This document shows, in pieces, positions 13,392 through 21,156 of a stretch of 64,000 bases of DNA. Source of the stretch: Pseudomonadota bacterium (GTDB taxonomy: Bacteria; Myxococcota_A; Polyangia; Polyangiales; Polyangiaceae); NCBI GenBank assembly GCA_023423895.1, contig JAFAER010000031.1, positions 1-64,000 of the forward strand, in the 5' to 3' direction. Position numbers and translations under genes: made by a program. Within the stretch, counting starts at the first letter, position 1. Every line of letters starts with the position of its first letter. A model generated the notes under the pieces. The model was not told the DNA's origin. It saw only the letters and a program-made list of their open reading frames with translations, and did no database searches.

Positions 13392-13407
13392 TGGCACGTC
13401 CGTCGCT
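13392..13407 (+). promoter_or_regulatory. candidate sigma54 (-24/-12) promoter
   Basis: TGGCACG-TCCG-TCGCT matches the sigma54 consensus TGGCACG-N4-TTGCW with one mismatch (TC for TT), and the GG and GC elements are correctly spaced 12 bp apart. It points toward the acetyltransferase gene, with the predicted start of transcription near 13418. It lies directly beside a divergent sigma54 activator gene. Confidence 0.4.
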
Positions 13408-13415
13408 ATCGACGA

Positions 13416-13437
13416 AGACTGAACAAAGACTGAACAA
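13416..13437 (+). repeat. two tandem copies of an 11-bp unit
   Basis: AGACTGAACAA occurs twice head to tail, just downstream of the candidate sigma54 promoter and upstream of the acetyltransferase start. It could be a binding site in the leader or a chance duplication. Confidence 0.6.
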
Positions 13438-13480
13438 GGGGAGTGCCCAGGGCGGCGAAACGGGGCTATAGAGAACGCCG

Positions 13481-14980
13481 ATGCGGGCGCGCCTCGCGAC
13501 CAGCGCCGACGCGGCTTCGATCGCGCGGATCTACAACCAGGGGATCGAGGAGCGGACGGCGACGTTCGAGACCGCGCTTCGCTCCGAGGACGACGTCGTC
13601 TCGTGGTTCGACGGCGCTCATCCCGTCGTGGTCGTCGTGGATGACGAGAGTGTCATCGCCTTTGCTCGGGCCTCCGAGTACAGCCCACGCGAGTGCTACC
13701 GCGGAGTGTTCGACTTCGCGATGTACACGGACCGCGACCACCGCCGGAAGGGCGCCGGAGCGCTCGCGATGCGCGAGCTCGTGACGCAAGCGCGCGCTGC
13801 GGGCGCGTGGAAGCTCGTCTCCCGGATCTTCGTGGAGAACGAGGGCAGTCGCGCGCTCCTCGCGACCCTCGGCTTCCGCGAGGTCGGGACGTACTACCGT
13901 CATGCGAAGCTCGACGGACGCTGGCGGGACGTCACGATCGTCGAGAAGTTCCTCGCCCCGCTCGGCGCGGAGGCGGCTCTCGGCCCTGGTGCTGGCCGGG
14001 CTCCACGCGACGAGATCCTCCGCGCGCTCCGATCGGAGGCCCTCGAGTCGCGCGTCCACGCGCTCGAGCACGCGCGCTCGCTCGTGGAGACGGTCGCACA
14101 GCCGGACGCGGAGCTCGTCGCCGCCGCCGCTGACGCGTTCTTCATCACGAAGGTGCACGACGCCACGGCGCGCAGCCGATTCGTGGAGCTGTTCCGGGCT
14201 TACTGCGCCCTCTCGCAGGATGCGGCAACCGATCTCTATGACGCGATCTTCACGCGTCTCGACCGGCGTTCGATCGCCACCGATCTCGATGCGTTCTACG
14301 AGGCGCTCTACGTCATTCGCCAGGTCGCACGCGCGACGAGCGAGGGCGCACGAGCGCCGGAGCTGGCGGTCCACGTCCCGCGCCTGTCCGAGTGGATGCG
14401 TCAAGCCATCGGCCTTCCGCAGGCCATGCGAACACGCATCAGCCCCGGCAACGTGACCTCGCTGCTGATGTCGCTCGCGCTCGCGGGCTGCGCCTCGGAG
14501 GAGGAGAAGGCCCGCGTGGCCGAGCTCGCGGCGCAGGCGAGAGAACGCCATCGCGTCGAGCCGCCCGCCTCGCTGGCGCGGGCGCCAGCGCGCCCGAGCA
14601 ACATCCCGCCGCCGATGCCGGCACCTTTCCTGCGCCAGCGACCGCCGCCTCTTCCGTCCACGCGGCCGTTGCCGCCCCCGCCGCCGCTGCCGCGACCCCC
14701 GGAGTCCGACGCCGAGTCGATCGTCGATCTCGAGGAGCTGCTCGTCCCGGAGTCCGTCGTGACGCTCGAGGGCGCTTCGACGGAATGCGAGCGCGATGAG
14801 GTGGGAGCCGCGGCGCCCGCGACCTCGGGCGCCGCACCTCTGGAACCGCCTTCGACCACGGGCCCGTCGACGGAAGCGGGCTCGGATGTCGAGGCGCCGC
14901 CGGCGGGCAAGCCGAAGCGCAAGCGGAAGGCCGGCGCGTCCAAGGCGCGCCCCAAGAGCTCGAGCAAGAAGAAGGGCTGA
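13481..14980 (+). CDS. ArsN1-like GNAT N-acetyltransferase with long C-terminal extension
   Basis: A 499-aa protein. Residues 1-165 are a full GNAT domain of the phosphinothricin/arsinothricin acetyltransferase (ArsN1, PAT) group, with an early IYNQGIEERTATFET stretch, acetyl-CoA motif RRKGAG near residue 90, and GFREVGTYYRHAKLDG. The family is normally about 160-180 aa, so the remaining 330 residues are unusual. They comprise a helical, Ala/Arg-rich segment (about 170-350), a proline-rich segment (about 365-410) and a Lys/Arg-rich end (KPKRKRKAG...SSKKKG) like a histone H1 tail. The enzyme would acetylate an amino group on a small molecule. The tail may bind nucleic acid or anchor it (inference). 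Confidence 0.85.
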   Translation: MRARLATSADAASIARIYNQGIEERTATFETALRSEDDVVSWFDGAHPVVVVVDDESVIAFARASEYSPRECYRGVFDFAMYTDRDHRRKGAGALAMRELVTQARAAGAWKLVSRIFVENEGSRALLATLGFREVGTYYRHAKLDGRWRDVTIVEKFLAPLGAEAALGPGAGRAPRDEILRALRSEALESRVHALEHARSLVETVAQPDAELVAAAADAFFITKVHDATARSRFVELFRAYCALSQDAATDLYDAIFTRLDRRSIATDLDAFYEALYVIRQVARATSEGARAPELAVHVPRLSEWMRQAIGLPQAMRTRISPGNVTSLLMSLALAGCASEEEKARVAELAAQARERHRVEPPASLARAPARPSNIPPPMPAPFLRQRPPPLPSTRPLPPPPPLPRPPESDAESIVDLEELLVPESVVTLEGASTECERDEVGAAAPATSGAAPLEPPSTTGPSTEAGSDVEAPPAGKPKRKRKAGASKARPKSSSKKKG

Positions 14981-15099
14981 ATCCTAGGCCTACCGCGTCG
15001 TCGCGCCCGTGGACGGCGGGCCTGGGACGGTGGGGTGCCAGGCGCTCGTGAGCGCGTTACTTGGACGCGCCCCCGTTCCTTGGGGGTATCATCTCGTCG

Positions 15100-15669
15100 A
15101 TGGCCTCCGCTCGGGACGAGCACGACACCGTCCCGCCTCCCGCGGGCGAAGAAGACGCGTACAGCGCGGCGACGAAAGTCGGCGCGATGCCCGCCGAGCT
15201 GATGGCGCGACTGCGAGCGGAAGGCCTGTTGCCGGAAGAGGATCCTGCCGCGCAGCGACCGCCCCCTTCACGTCCGGCGGCCGCGCCGCGCGCTCCCGCT
15301 CCCGCATACAGACAGGCGCAGGAGCGAAACCCGTTCGAAGATCTTCCGAATCTCGGGTCGGAGCCGCCGGCTGCGAGCAGCAGGTCTCCAGTCCCCGCGC
15401 CGCACGCTGGACATCCGCCGCCGAACGCCCTGCCGTTCCAGCCACCGCCGCCGGTCGAGACGCCCGTCGCCTTCGCGAGCCCACCGTCGGTGCTGTCGGT
15501 CGCGCCGCGGAACGACGAAGAGGCGGCTCCGCTGTCGGGCAAGTCGGTGGAGGCCGTTCGCGCCTTCGGCGGTCGCTCGAAGCTTCGTACGATCGCGGTC
15601 GTCGTCGGGGCGGTGATCGCCCTCGTCGGGTTCGCCTTCGTCATGGCGCTGCTCAGCCAGCGGCGTTAG
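15100..15669 (+). CDS. proline-rich tail-anchored membrane protein
   Basis: A 189-aa hypothetical protein. The ATG at 15100 is preferred over an in-frame TTG at 15061 because the sequence becomes protein-like there (MASARDEHDTVPPP). A short helix AMPAELMARLRAEGLL is followed by a long Pro/Ala-rich disordered stretch. One strong transmembrane helix close to the C-terminus (about 165-185) is followed by LLSQRR. This suggests a tail-anchored inner-membrane protein with its bulk in the cytoplasm. Its stop is 10 bp before the TerB-like gene, so the two are probably co-transcribed. No family is recognised. Confidence 0.65.
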   Translation: MASARDEHDTVPPPAGEEDAYSAATKVGAMPAELMARLRAEGLLPEEDPAAQRPPPSRPAAAPRAPAPAYRQAQERNPFEDLPNLGSEPPAASSRSPVPAPHAGHPPPNALPFQPPPPVETPVAFASPPSVLSVAPRNDEEAAPLSGKSVEAVRAFGGRSKLRTIAVVVGAVIALVGFAFVMALLSQRR

Positions 15670-15679
15670 GCTCGACGCG

Positions 15680-16216
15680 ATGATCTGGCTCTCGAACTCC
15701 ACGGTCGCCCGCCTCCGTGATCAGCTCCAGCAGCGCGGTCAGCGTCCTTCGATGGTCGCGCCGGAGCCCGACATGTCCCCCGACGCCGTGGAGCTCATGA
15801 ACATCCTCGCGGAGTACGGGCCGCTCTGCGAGGCGATGTACCTCATGATGAGCGCCGACGGGCGGATCGGGAACGAGGAGCGTGAGGTGCTGAAGGGCGC
15901 ACTCCGCAACCTGTCGGGCGACACCATCCGCACCGCTCACATGGAGGCGATGCTCGACGCTGCGGGCAAACACGTCGCCGACCAGGGACGGACCGCGCGC
16001 ATGCGGGAGGTCGTTTCGCGGCTCCACGACGACCGAGCCCGGGCCGAGGTGGCGTTCGTGCTCGCTGCGGCGATCGCCTTCGCCGACAACGCGATCGCCG
16101 ACGAGGAGAACGAGACCCTCAACGACTTCGCCGAAGGGCTCGGCATCGAAGAGGCTCGCGCGAACCAGCTCCTCGACGAAGTCGAAGCCGACCTGGCCAA
16201 CAAGAAGAGCGAGTAG
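15680..16216 (+). CDS. TerB-like (tellurite-resistance domain) protein
   Basis: A 178-aa mostly helical protein with the two acidic helix-loop signatures of the TerB fold: MSADGRIGNEEREVLK (about 57-72) and IADEENETLNDFAEGLGI (about 140-157). TerB-like proteins bind divalent metal at such Asp/Glu clusters and act in membrane-associated stress complexes; the precise role here is unknown. It sits 10 bp behind the tail-anchored protein and about 100 bp ahead of a Ser/Thr kinase, so the three may act together in a membrane signalling group (inference). Confidence 0.8.
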   Translation: MIWLSNSTVARLRDQLQQRGQRPSMVAPEPDMSPDAVELMNILAEYGPLCEAMYLMMSADGRIGNEEREVLKGALRNLSGDTIRTAHMEAMLDAAGKHVADQGRTARMREVVSRLHDDRARAEVAFVLAAAIAFADNAIADEENETLNDFAEGLGIEEARANQLLDEVEADLANKKSE

Positions 16217-16313
16217 GCGCACTGAGGTCCACGCTTCGACGAGCGTGCATCCTTCCAGGTCGGCTACGAGGGCTCCTCCTCCGGCCGAGGATTCGATACG
16301 TTCGGGGGGCGCT

Positions 16314-18953
16314 GTGACGAAGTCCGAGACCACGCTCGAACGCGTTGGCGGCTATCGGGTCGTCCGTCGCCTCGCGACGGGTGGCACGAGCGACGTCTTG
16401 CTCGCGAAAGCAGAGGGGCCGCACGGCTTCGAGCGGACCGTCGTCCTGAAGCTGCTGCTCTCGCAGTTCCGCAACGACGACGAGTTCGCGAAGATGTTCG
16501 CTCGCGAGGCATCCGCCTATGCGCGGCTCTCGCACCCGGCGATCGTGCAGCTCTTCGACTTCTTCGCGGTCCCGGAAGCGCCGCAAGGAGCGCCGCCGAA
16601 GCAGGGGGGCCGGGGAGGGCAGCTCTGCATGGTCCTCGAGCACGTCGACGGGCCGCCGCTCACGCGGCTCCGGACGATGCTCAAGGCGGTGGGCAACGAG
16701 CTCGACGATCGGGCGGCGATGTTCGTCGCGTCGCGAGTCTTCGACGCGCTCGCCGCCGCACACGGCACGCTCGACGAGTCGGGGGCGGTCGCGCCGGTGA
16801 TCCACCGCGACGTCAATCCGTCCAACGTGCTCGTGCCATGGGACGGTCAGGTCAAGCTGGCGGACTTCGGGGTGGCGAAGGTGACGGGGCTCGAGCACCA
16901 GAGCGTCGCCGGGATGATCAAGGGCACGTACGGGTACATGGCGCCGGAGCAGGTCACCGGTGAGCCCGTCACGCCCCGCGCGGACGTTTACGCCGCGTCC
17001 ATCATCCTCTGGGAGCTGCTCACGAAGCGCCGCGCATTCCAGCGCGGTGCCCTGCCAGAAATCGAGGCACTGCGCGCGATGGCGGAGCCGCGGCTGCCGT
17101 CACTCGACACGTTGCGGCCCGATCTCGATCGCGCCGTTCGCGATGCGCTGAAGCGTGCGCTCGAGCCGCATGCCGATCGGCGCACCATCTCGGCCGAGGA
17201 GATGGCCGCCGTGCTCGTGGGAGCCGTGCCCGTCGAGGAGGGGCGCGAGCGGCTCGTCCGCACGCTCGCCATCGTGCGGAACAGCTCGCAGGCGGCCATG
17301 GGCGGGACCTCGGCGCTCGCCGCCGCGACGCCGAGCACCGCTGGCGATCCGAAGACCATCCAGGCTGCCGTGGCGCCGCCGGCGACGTTACTAGGAGCGC
17401 CTGCGCCTGCGCCTGCGCCGCCGGCCAGCTCGTCGGGTCGAGGGATGTTGCCGAAGCCGGCGAGCCCACCGCGGCCTCCCAGCGTTCCTCGCATGAAGCC
17501 GCCGGAGCCGCCGCGAGCACCGTCCCGGTCGACGCTCCAGAGCACGATGAGGAGCCCTGCGGGGCCGCCGCCGCTTCCGAGCACCGCGAGCCAACCGAGG
17601 CTGCCCGCGGCCGGCGCCGCGCCGGCGCATGATGCACCTCGGCGCCCGAGCGCGTCCTCGAGGCTCGCCGTCGCCGTGCCGGAGGCAAGGCCGACGACGA
17701 CCGCCGCGTCGCACGCCTCCGGCGAGATGGTCCCGCGCGTCGATCCGCCCGAGCCTCCGCCCCCGCAGCCGAGCCCGCGCCGTCTCGGCACGCTCATCGA
17801 GGAGGCGCTTCCCCAGGGGCTGGGTCTGAAAGAGGCGATCGACGAAATCCTTCGCGAGCAGCCGAGCTCGATGCCGCCCTCCGTCCTCGAGTCGGTGCGA
17901 CCGACCGTGAGCGACGGGGACACCCGAACCGACGCCGACGAGGATGGTGCCGACGCGGGTACCCTCGTGATGGAGACCTCGAACGTCAGCCGTGAGCTGG
18001 GTCAGATCCCGCCCGCGCCGCCCCCCATGCGCGCGATGCAGACCACGCCGCTGCACGCGACCCCTCCCGTGGACTTCAGCGCGACGGTCCGGGAAATGGC
18101 CGACAGGGCGGAGGCGCCCACCGTTGCGCCGCCGTCGGGGATCGCACCGCCGACTCCGCGCATGGGCCCCGCGCCGCCGCTCGCGTCGATGACGACACCC
18201 GACGGACCGAGGCTGGACGGTCCACCGGCTCCGCTCCTCTCCACCGGTACGGCGTCGACCGGGCGCATGCCGCAATACGTGCCGCCAGCGGCCTATCGAA
18301 CACCCGCGCCGGGGCCCTCGGCGGGGGCCGCGTCGGTGCCCGCGATCCCGGGAGCGGGCCATCTGCCGTCGGACCTCAGACGGTCGCTCGCCGAGGAGCT
18401 GGAGCCGCGTCCGCGGCCAGAAAAACGTGCTCGAGCGAGCGCCGGCGCGATCGTCGCCGTGCTCTTGTTCGGACTGCTCGCAGGCGTGGCCGGCGTCTTC
18501 GTTTACGTGCGCCATCAGGCGAGCGGCGACGCAGGCGCCTCGACAAACGCTGGACGACCGGCCGCGTCGGCTCCTGCGGGAAGCGCGTCGGCTCAGGCGA
18601 GCGCAGCGGCTTTGGCGAGCGCCGGGCCTGCGGCGAGCGTCGCGGCTCCTGCTGGAAGCGCGTCGGCTCCTGCTGGAAGCGCGTCGGCTCCTGCCGGAAG
18701 CGCCGCGGCTCAGGCGAGCGCCGCCGCTTCAACGAGTGACGTGGCGGGGATCCCGGAAGGCATGGGCGTCGTGAAGACGACCGGCGCGGCGCCTGGGCGG
18801 CGGATCTTCGTCGACGAAAAAACGCTCGGGCAGACGCCGGAGAGCGTCACGGTGAAGTGTGGCCCACACTCCGTGCGTCTCGGTAGCTCCGGCAAGCCGC
18901 AGACGATCGACGTTCCGTGTGGCGGAGACGTCACCGTCGGCGACAAGTTCTGA
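16314..18953 (+). CDS. transmembrane Ser/Thr protein kinase with C-terminal PEGA-like domain
   Basis: An 879-aa eukaryotic-type kinase. The catalytic domain (about 14-290) has P-loop ATGGTSDV, Lys46, HRDVNPSN (D166), DFG (184-186) and APE (210-212). The usual HRDxKxxN has N in place of K (HRDVNPSN), a common variant in myxobacterial kinases. A long Pro/Ala-rich, probably disordered region follows (about 330-700), then one transmembrane helix (about 709-732), Ala/Ser repeats and an extracytoplasmic PEGA-like domain (about 827-879). The GTG at 16314 follows a GGGGGG tract at good distance; a GTG at 16245 would add 23 residues. It probably signals across the inner membrane. Confidence 0.9.
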   Translation: MTKSETTLERVGGYRVVRRLATGGTSDVLLAKAEGPHGFERTVVLKLLLSQFRNDDEFAKMFAREASAYARLSHPAIVQLFDFFAVPEAPQGAPPKQGGRGGQLCMVLEHVDGPPLTRLRTMLKAVGNELDDRAAMFVASRVFDALAAAHGTLDESGAVAPVIHRDVNPSNVLVPWDGQVKLADFGVAKVTGLEHQSVAGMIKGTYGYMAPEQVTGEPVTPRADVYAASIILWELLTKRRAFQRGALPEIEALRAMAEPRLPSLDTLRPDLDRAVRDALKRALEPHADRRTISAEEMAAVLVGAVPVEEGRERLVRTLAIVRNSSQAAMGGTSALAAATPSTAGDPKTIQAAVAPPATLLGAPAPAPAPPASSSGRGMLPKPASPPRPPSVPRMKPPEPPRAPSRSTLQSTMRSPAGPPPLPSTASQPRLPAAGAAPAHDAPRRPSASSRLAVAVPEARPTTTAASHASGEMVPRVDPPEPPPPQPSPRRLGTLIEEALPQGLGLKEAIDEILREQPSSMPPSVLESVRPTVSDGDTRTDADEDGADAGTLVMETSNVSRELGQIPPAPPPMRAMQTTPLHATPPVDFSATVREMADRAEAPTVAPPSGIAPPTPRMGPAPPLASMTTPDGPRLDGPPAPLLSTGTASTGRMPQYVPPAAYRTPAPGPSAGAASVPAIPGAGHLPSDLRRSLAEELEPRPRPEKRARASAGAIVAVLLFGLLAGVAGVFVYVRHQASGDAGASTNAGRPAASAPAGSASAQASAAALASAGPAASVAAPAGSASAPAGSASAPAGSAAAQASAAASTSDVAGIPEGMGVVKTTGAAPGRRIFVDEKTLGQTPESVTVKCGPHSVRLGSSGKPQTIDVPCGGDVTVGDKF
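18643..18705 (+). repeat. three tandem 21-bp units in the kinase gene
   Basis: The unit CGGCTCCTGCTGGAAGCGCG+T occurs three times (the third slightly diverged) and encodes APAGSAS-type heptapeptides just outside the transmembrane helix. The repeats form a flexible spacer before the PEGA-like domain. Confidence 0.85.
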
Positions 18954-18980
18954 CGGAACGGGATGCGCGGCGCGCCCGCG

Positions 18981-19700
18981 TCACGGAGCAGCCGGCGCCA
19001 AGAACTCCCGCCAGAACGCGTCGGCCCACCTGGCCGCGCCGCGATCGGTCGGATGGATTCCATCCGACGCTCGCTCGAGCTCCAGGTGGCTGGAGTCGAA
19101 GAAGCGGCACGCGCCTGCGTGTTCTCGAATGACCGAGACGACGCTCATCTCCGAGCTCGGTCCTCCGCCGGTCGACGCGTTCTTGATCGTCGGCGGACCG
19201 ATCCACCAGCACTCGCGGTCACCAACGCGTCGCACGATGTTCTCGATGCTGCGCGCATGGACCTCGGGGTGCGGGACGTTGGCGTCGTTCGCGCCGAGCG
19301 TGATGACGACGATGTCCGGATCGTGCGTGCGGATGAGATCTTTGAGCGTCGGCGTCTTGTCGAAGCTCGCGAGCGACTCGCTCACCTTCGTGTGGCGTAC
19401 GATCTTCGCGCCCTGCTCAGTGAGCTTCGCCTCGAGGGCGCGCGTGAGACCGAACTGGCCGCCGACCATCGAGTCGCCGACGTGCAGGACCTTCTTGCCT
19501 GCGAGCGTGCGTGGCCCCGCGGCGGACGCATCCACGGGCTCCCCGGCGTCGGCCGGCGGTTCGTCCGTCGTCGGAATCGCGCCAGCGAGCGTCGTCGCCG
19601 CTTCTTTCGGCGTGGGCGGCGCGGGCGGCTCCTTCTTCGAGCAAGCGGCGAGCGCGACGACGACGAGAGACAGACCGAACGATCGCCGAGCGCTACGCAT
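18981..19700 (-). CDS. SGNH/GDSL hydrolase lipoprotein
   Basis: A 239-aa lipoprotein (lipobox LAAC, Cys20) with a Pro/Ala linker and an SGNH esterase domain. Block I is VLHVGDSMVGGQ (nucleophile Ser of GDS), block III is GANDANVP, and block V is DGIHPTD (catalytic Asp and His). Such enzymes remove acyl or acetyl groups from polysaccharides, lipids or peptidoglycan. The location suggests action on envelope glycans. The ATG at 19700 opens the signal peptide. It is convergent with the kinase gene (27-bp gap). It lies 62 bp behind the SUMF1 lipoprotein gene on the same strand, which may share its transcript. Confidence 0.88.
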   Translation of the reverse strand: MRSARRSFGLSLVVVALAACSKKEPPAPPTPKEAATTLAGAIPTTDEPPADAGEPVDASAAGPRTLAGKKVLHVGDSMVGGQFGLTRALEAKLTEQGAKIVRHTKVSESLASFDKTPTLKDLIRTHDPDIVVITLGANDANVPHPEVHARSIENIVRRVGDRECWWIGPPTIKNASTGGGPSSEMSVVSVIREHAGACRFFDSSHLELERASDGIHPTDRGAARWADAFWREFLAPAAP

Positions 19701-19762
19701 TCGCGCGCGCTCTTATGGCAGAGCGCGCGCGATCGGTCGAGATGCTCTTGCTGCGGCGGAAG

Positions 19763-20710
19763 CTACTGCGCCACGTCCGCGCAGCAGCGGAAGCCGGTCG
19801 AGTAGTCGTGGTACCAGCTCTCGTGCGCGTCCGTGCGGTAGCCGCACCCGTCGCCGTTCTTCTCGACGTCGAGGTAGTAGCCGCCCTGGAACGTGCCGGC
19901 GGGATCGTCCACCCACTCGTGGATGTTGCCGACCATGTCCTGGACGCCATACCCGTTCGTGCAGCCCTCGTGCGAGCCGGTCTCGGCAAGCGTACCCGGC
20001 AGCTGGTTCAGCTGCGGGTCGTTCATGATCTTGTTGGAGGAGAACGCCGTCCCGTTGTGCACCGCCGCCGCGTGGTAGAAGCCGATGGGGCTCCGACCGT
20101 TGTCGTTGCAGGTCCCGGGGCTCCGCTTGTTGTCGTAGCCGTATTGGAGCTTGTCCGGCCCCTTGCAGGCCGTCTTCCACTCCTGCGGCTTGCACAGGCG
20201 CTTGCCGGATGCCTTGCAGGCCTTCGCAGCTTCTTTCCCGCTGATGTAGCCCTGCGGGTAGACGCCCTGCTCGCTGACGGCTCGAACGTGATGGCCGTCG
20301 ACGGGCATGTAATACGGGTAGGGACGCTCTTCGCCGTTCGGCAGGATCTCGACGAGCGAGGCCTCGTACTTGTCGACGCAGAACTTGTCGTCGATGCTCG
20401 CCATGTTCGCCGGGCAGAGCCCGTTCATCGGCAGCGGACGATCGGCTTCGTCGAGCTCGTCCACGGCGGTGTCGACCGACGCGAACGCAAGGCGCGGAAG
20501 CGCAGCTGAAGTGAGGTGGACGGAATCGCCCGGAACAGCGGCGCGTTCGGGAGCAGAGCCGTTACCAAGGACGCGGGACGCGAGGGGGCTGCTCTTGATG
20601 AGCTCGGAGCCCATCGCTCCTGCGCGGGTGCAGCCGGCCACGGCAACGAACGCCGTAAGACCTGCTCCGAAAGCTGCCATAAGCCAAGCCGGGCGGTAGT
20701 CCTTCGTCAC
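19763..20710 (-). CDS. SUMF1/FGE-family lipoprotein
   Basis: A 315-aa lipoprotein (lipobox AVAGC, Cys27). The formylglycine-generating-enzyme (SUMF1) fold is seen from about residue 95, with FCVDKYEAS, RLCKPQEWKTAC, GYGVQDMVGNIHEWVDD and the terminal GFRCCAD. In true FGEs a GGSxxC segment carries the first catalytic Cys. Here that place reads GGYYLD, so the sulfatase-activating chemistry is probably absent. Myxobacteria have many such SUMF1 lipoproteins of unknown binding role. The start is GTG (20710), with GGAGG 8 nt upstream and a hairpin further upstream. Confidence 0.87.
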   Translation of the reverse strand: MTKDYRPAWLMAAFGAGLTAFVAVAGCTRAGAMGSELIKSSPLASRVLGNGSAPERAAVPGDSVHLTSAALPRLAFASVDTAVDELDEADRPLPMNGLCPANMASIDDKFCVDKYEASLVEILPNGEERPYPYYMPVDGHHVRAVSEQGVYPQGYISGKEAAKACKASGKRLCKPQEWKTACKGPDKLQYGYDNKRSPGTCNDNGRSPIGFYHAAAVHNGTAFSSNKIMNDPQLNQLPGTLAETGSHEGCTNGYGVQDMVGNIHEWVDDPAGTFQGGYYLDVEKNGDGCGYRTDAHESWYHDYSTGFRCCADVAQ

Positions 20711-20730
20711 TTCTGAACCTCCGGCAGTTG

Positions 20731-20756
20731 CCCCAGGGGAATGACCCCTCCTGGGG
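20731..20756 (-). promoter_or_regulatory. hairpin in the 5' leader of the SUMF1 gene
   Basis: CCCC-AGGGG-AATGA-CCCCT-(CCT)-GGGG forms a 9-bp stem with a 3-nt bulge and a 5-nt loop, ending about 8 nt before the GGAGG of the SUMF1 lipoprotein gene. It could affect translation or be an upstream terminator. Confidence 0.3.
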
Positions 20757-20861
20757 GGGCGCGAACTGAGCTACGCGCGACCCTGGGAATACGATGCACC
20801 GGGGGGGCCAGTCGACCGCAAACTAAACTGAGACGTAAAAATGGTGAGACGCTGTCTGTAG

Positions 20862-20870
20862 TTATCCACA
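20862..20870 (+). promoter_or_regulatory. single DnaA-box match
   Basis: TTATCCACA equals the high-affinity DnaA box. Only one copy is present in this AT-richer gap, so it is at most a DnaA-binding site and not an origin by itself. Confidence 0.35.
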
Positions 20871-21156
20871 ACGGTAGCGCTCGCGATCCAGTTGGAACAC
20901 CAACGATTGCCGGGAGTTATCGAACTCAGCTCAGGTGTCGTCGCTGGCACAAGGTAGGCGCGTGTAAGTGAGCTGATTTTGAGCAAGATCCGGCCGAAAG
21001 TTCCTCGGTGAGACGTCGCGGCGCAGCCGGACGCCCACAGATGACCCGGAAGGTCGCACGGTCGAGATAGGAAGACGCATTCGCGGCGTTCGCTGCCGCA
21101 TCGGGTGGGCAATTCCGTCGCGCGCGCCCGGCCCACGACGCGTCGAACCGCGCCGG

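Larger units (their letters stand above)
20711..21156. other. 446-bp gene-less, AT-richer stretch
   Basis: No protein gene is supported here. Short open frames exist on both strands but lack SDs and family patterns. The stretch 20811-20960 is clearly richer in A and T than its surroundings. It holds a hairpin (20731-20756), the GGAGG of the SUMF1 gene (20719-20723) and a perfect DnaA-box consensus (20862-20870). It must contain the promoter for the minus-strand SUMF1 gene. Confidence 0.6.

Noticed and set aside
15042..15055. Small palindrome GCGCTC-GT-GAGCGC between the acetyltransferase and the tail-anchored gene
   Set aside because: A 2-nt loop is sterically poor and such 6-bp GC palindromes are common by chance here.
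20811..20960. Replication origin
   Set aside because: Only one DnaA box is present, and no dnaA/dnaN/gidA neighbours are seen.
20741..20971. 76-codon plus-strand open frame in the 20711-21156 gap
   Set aside because: No SD, no family pattern, and overlapping frames on the other strand are equally long.
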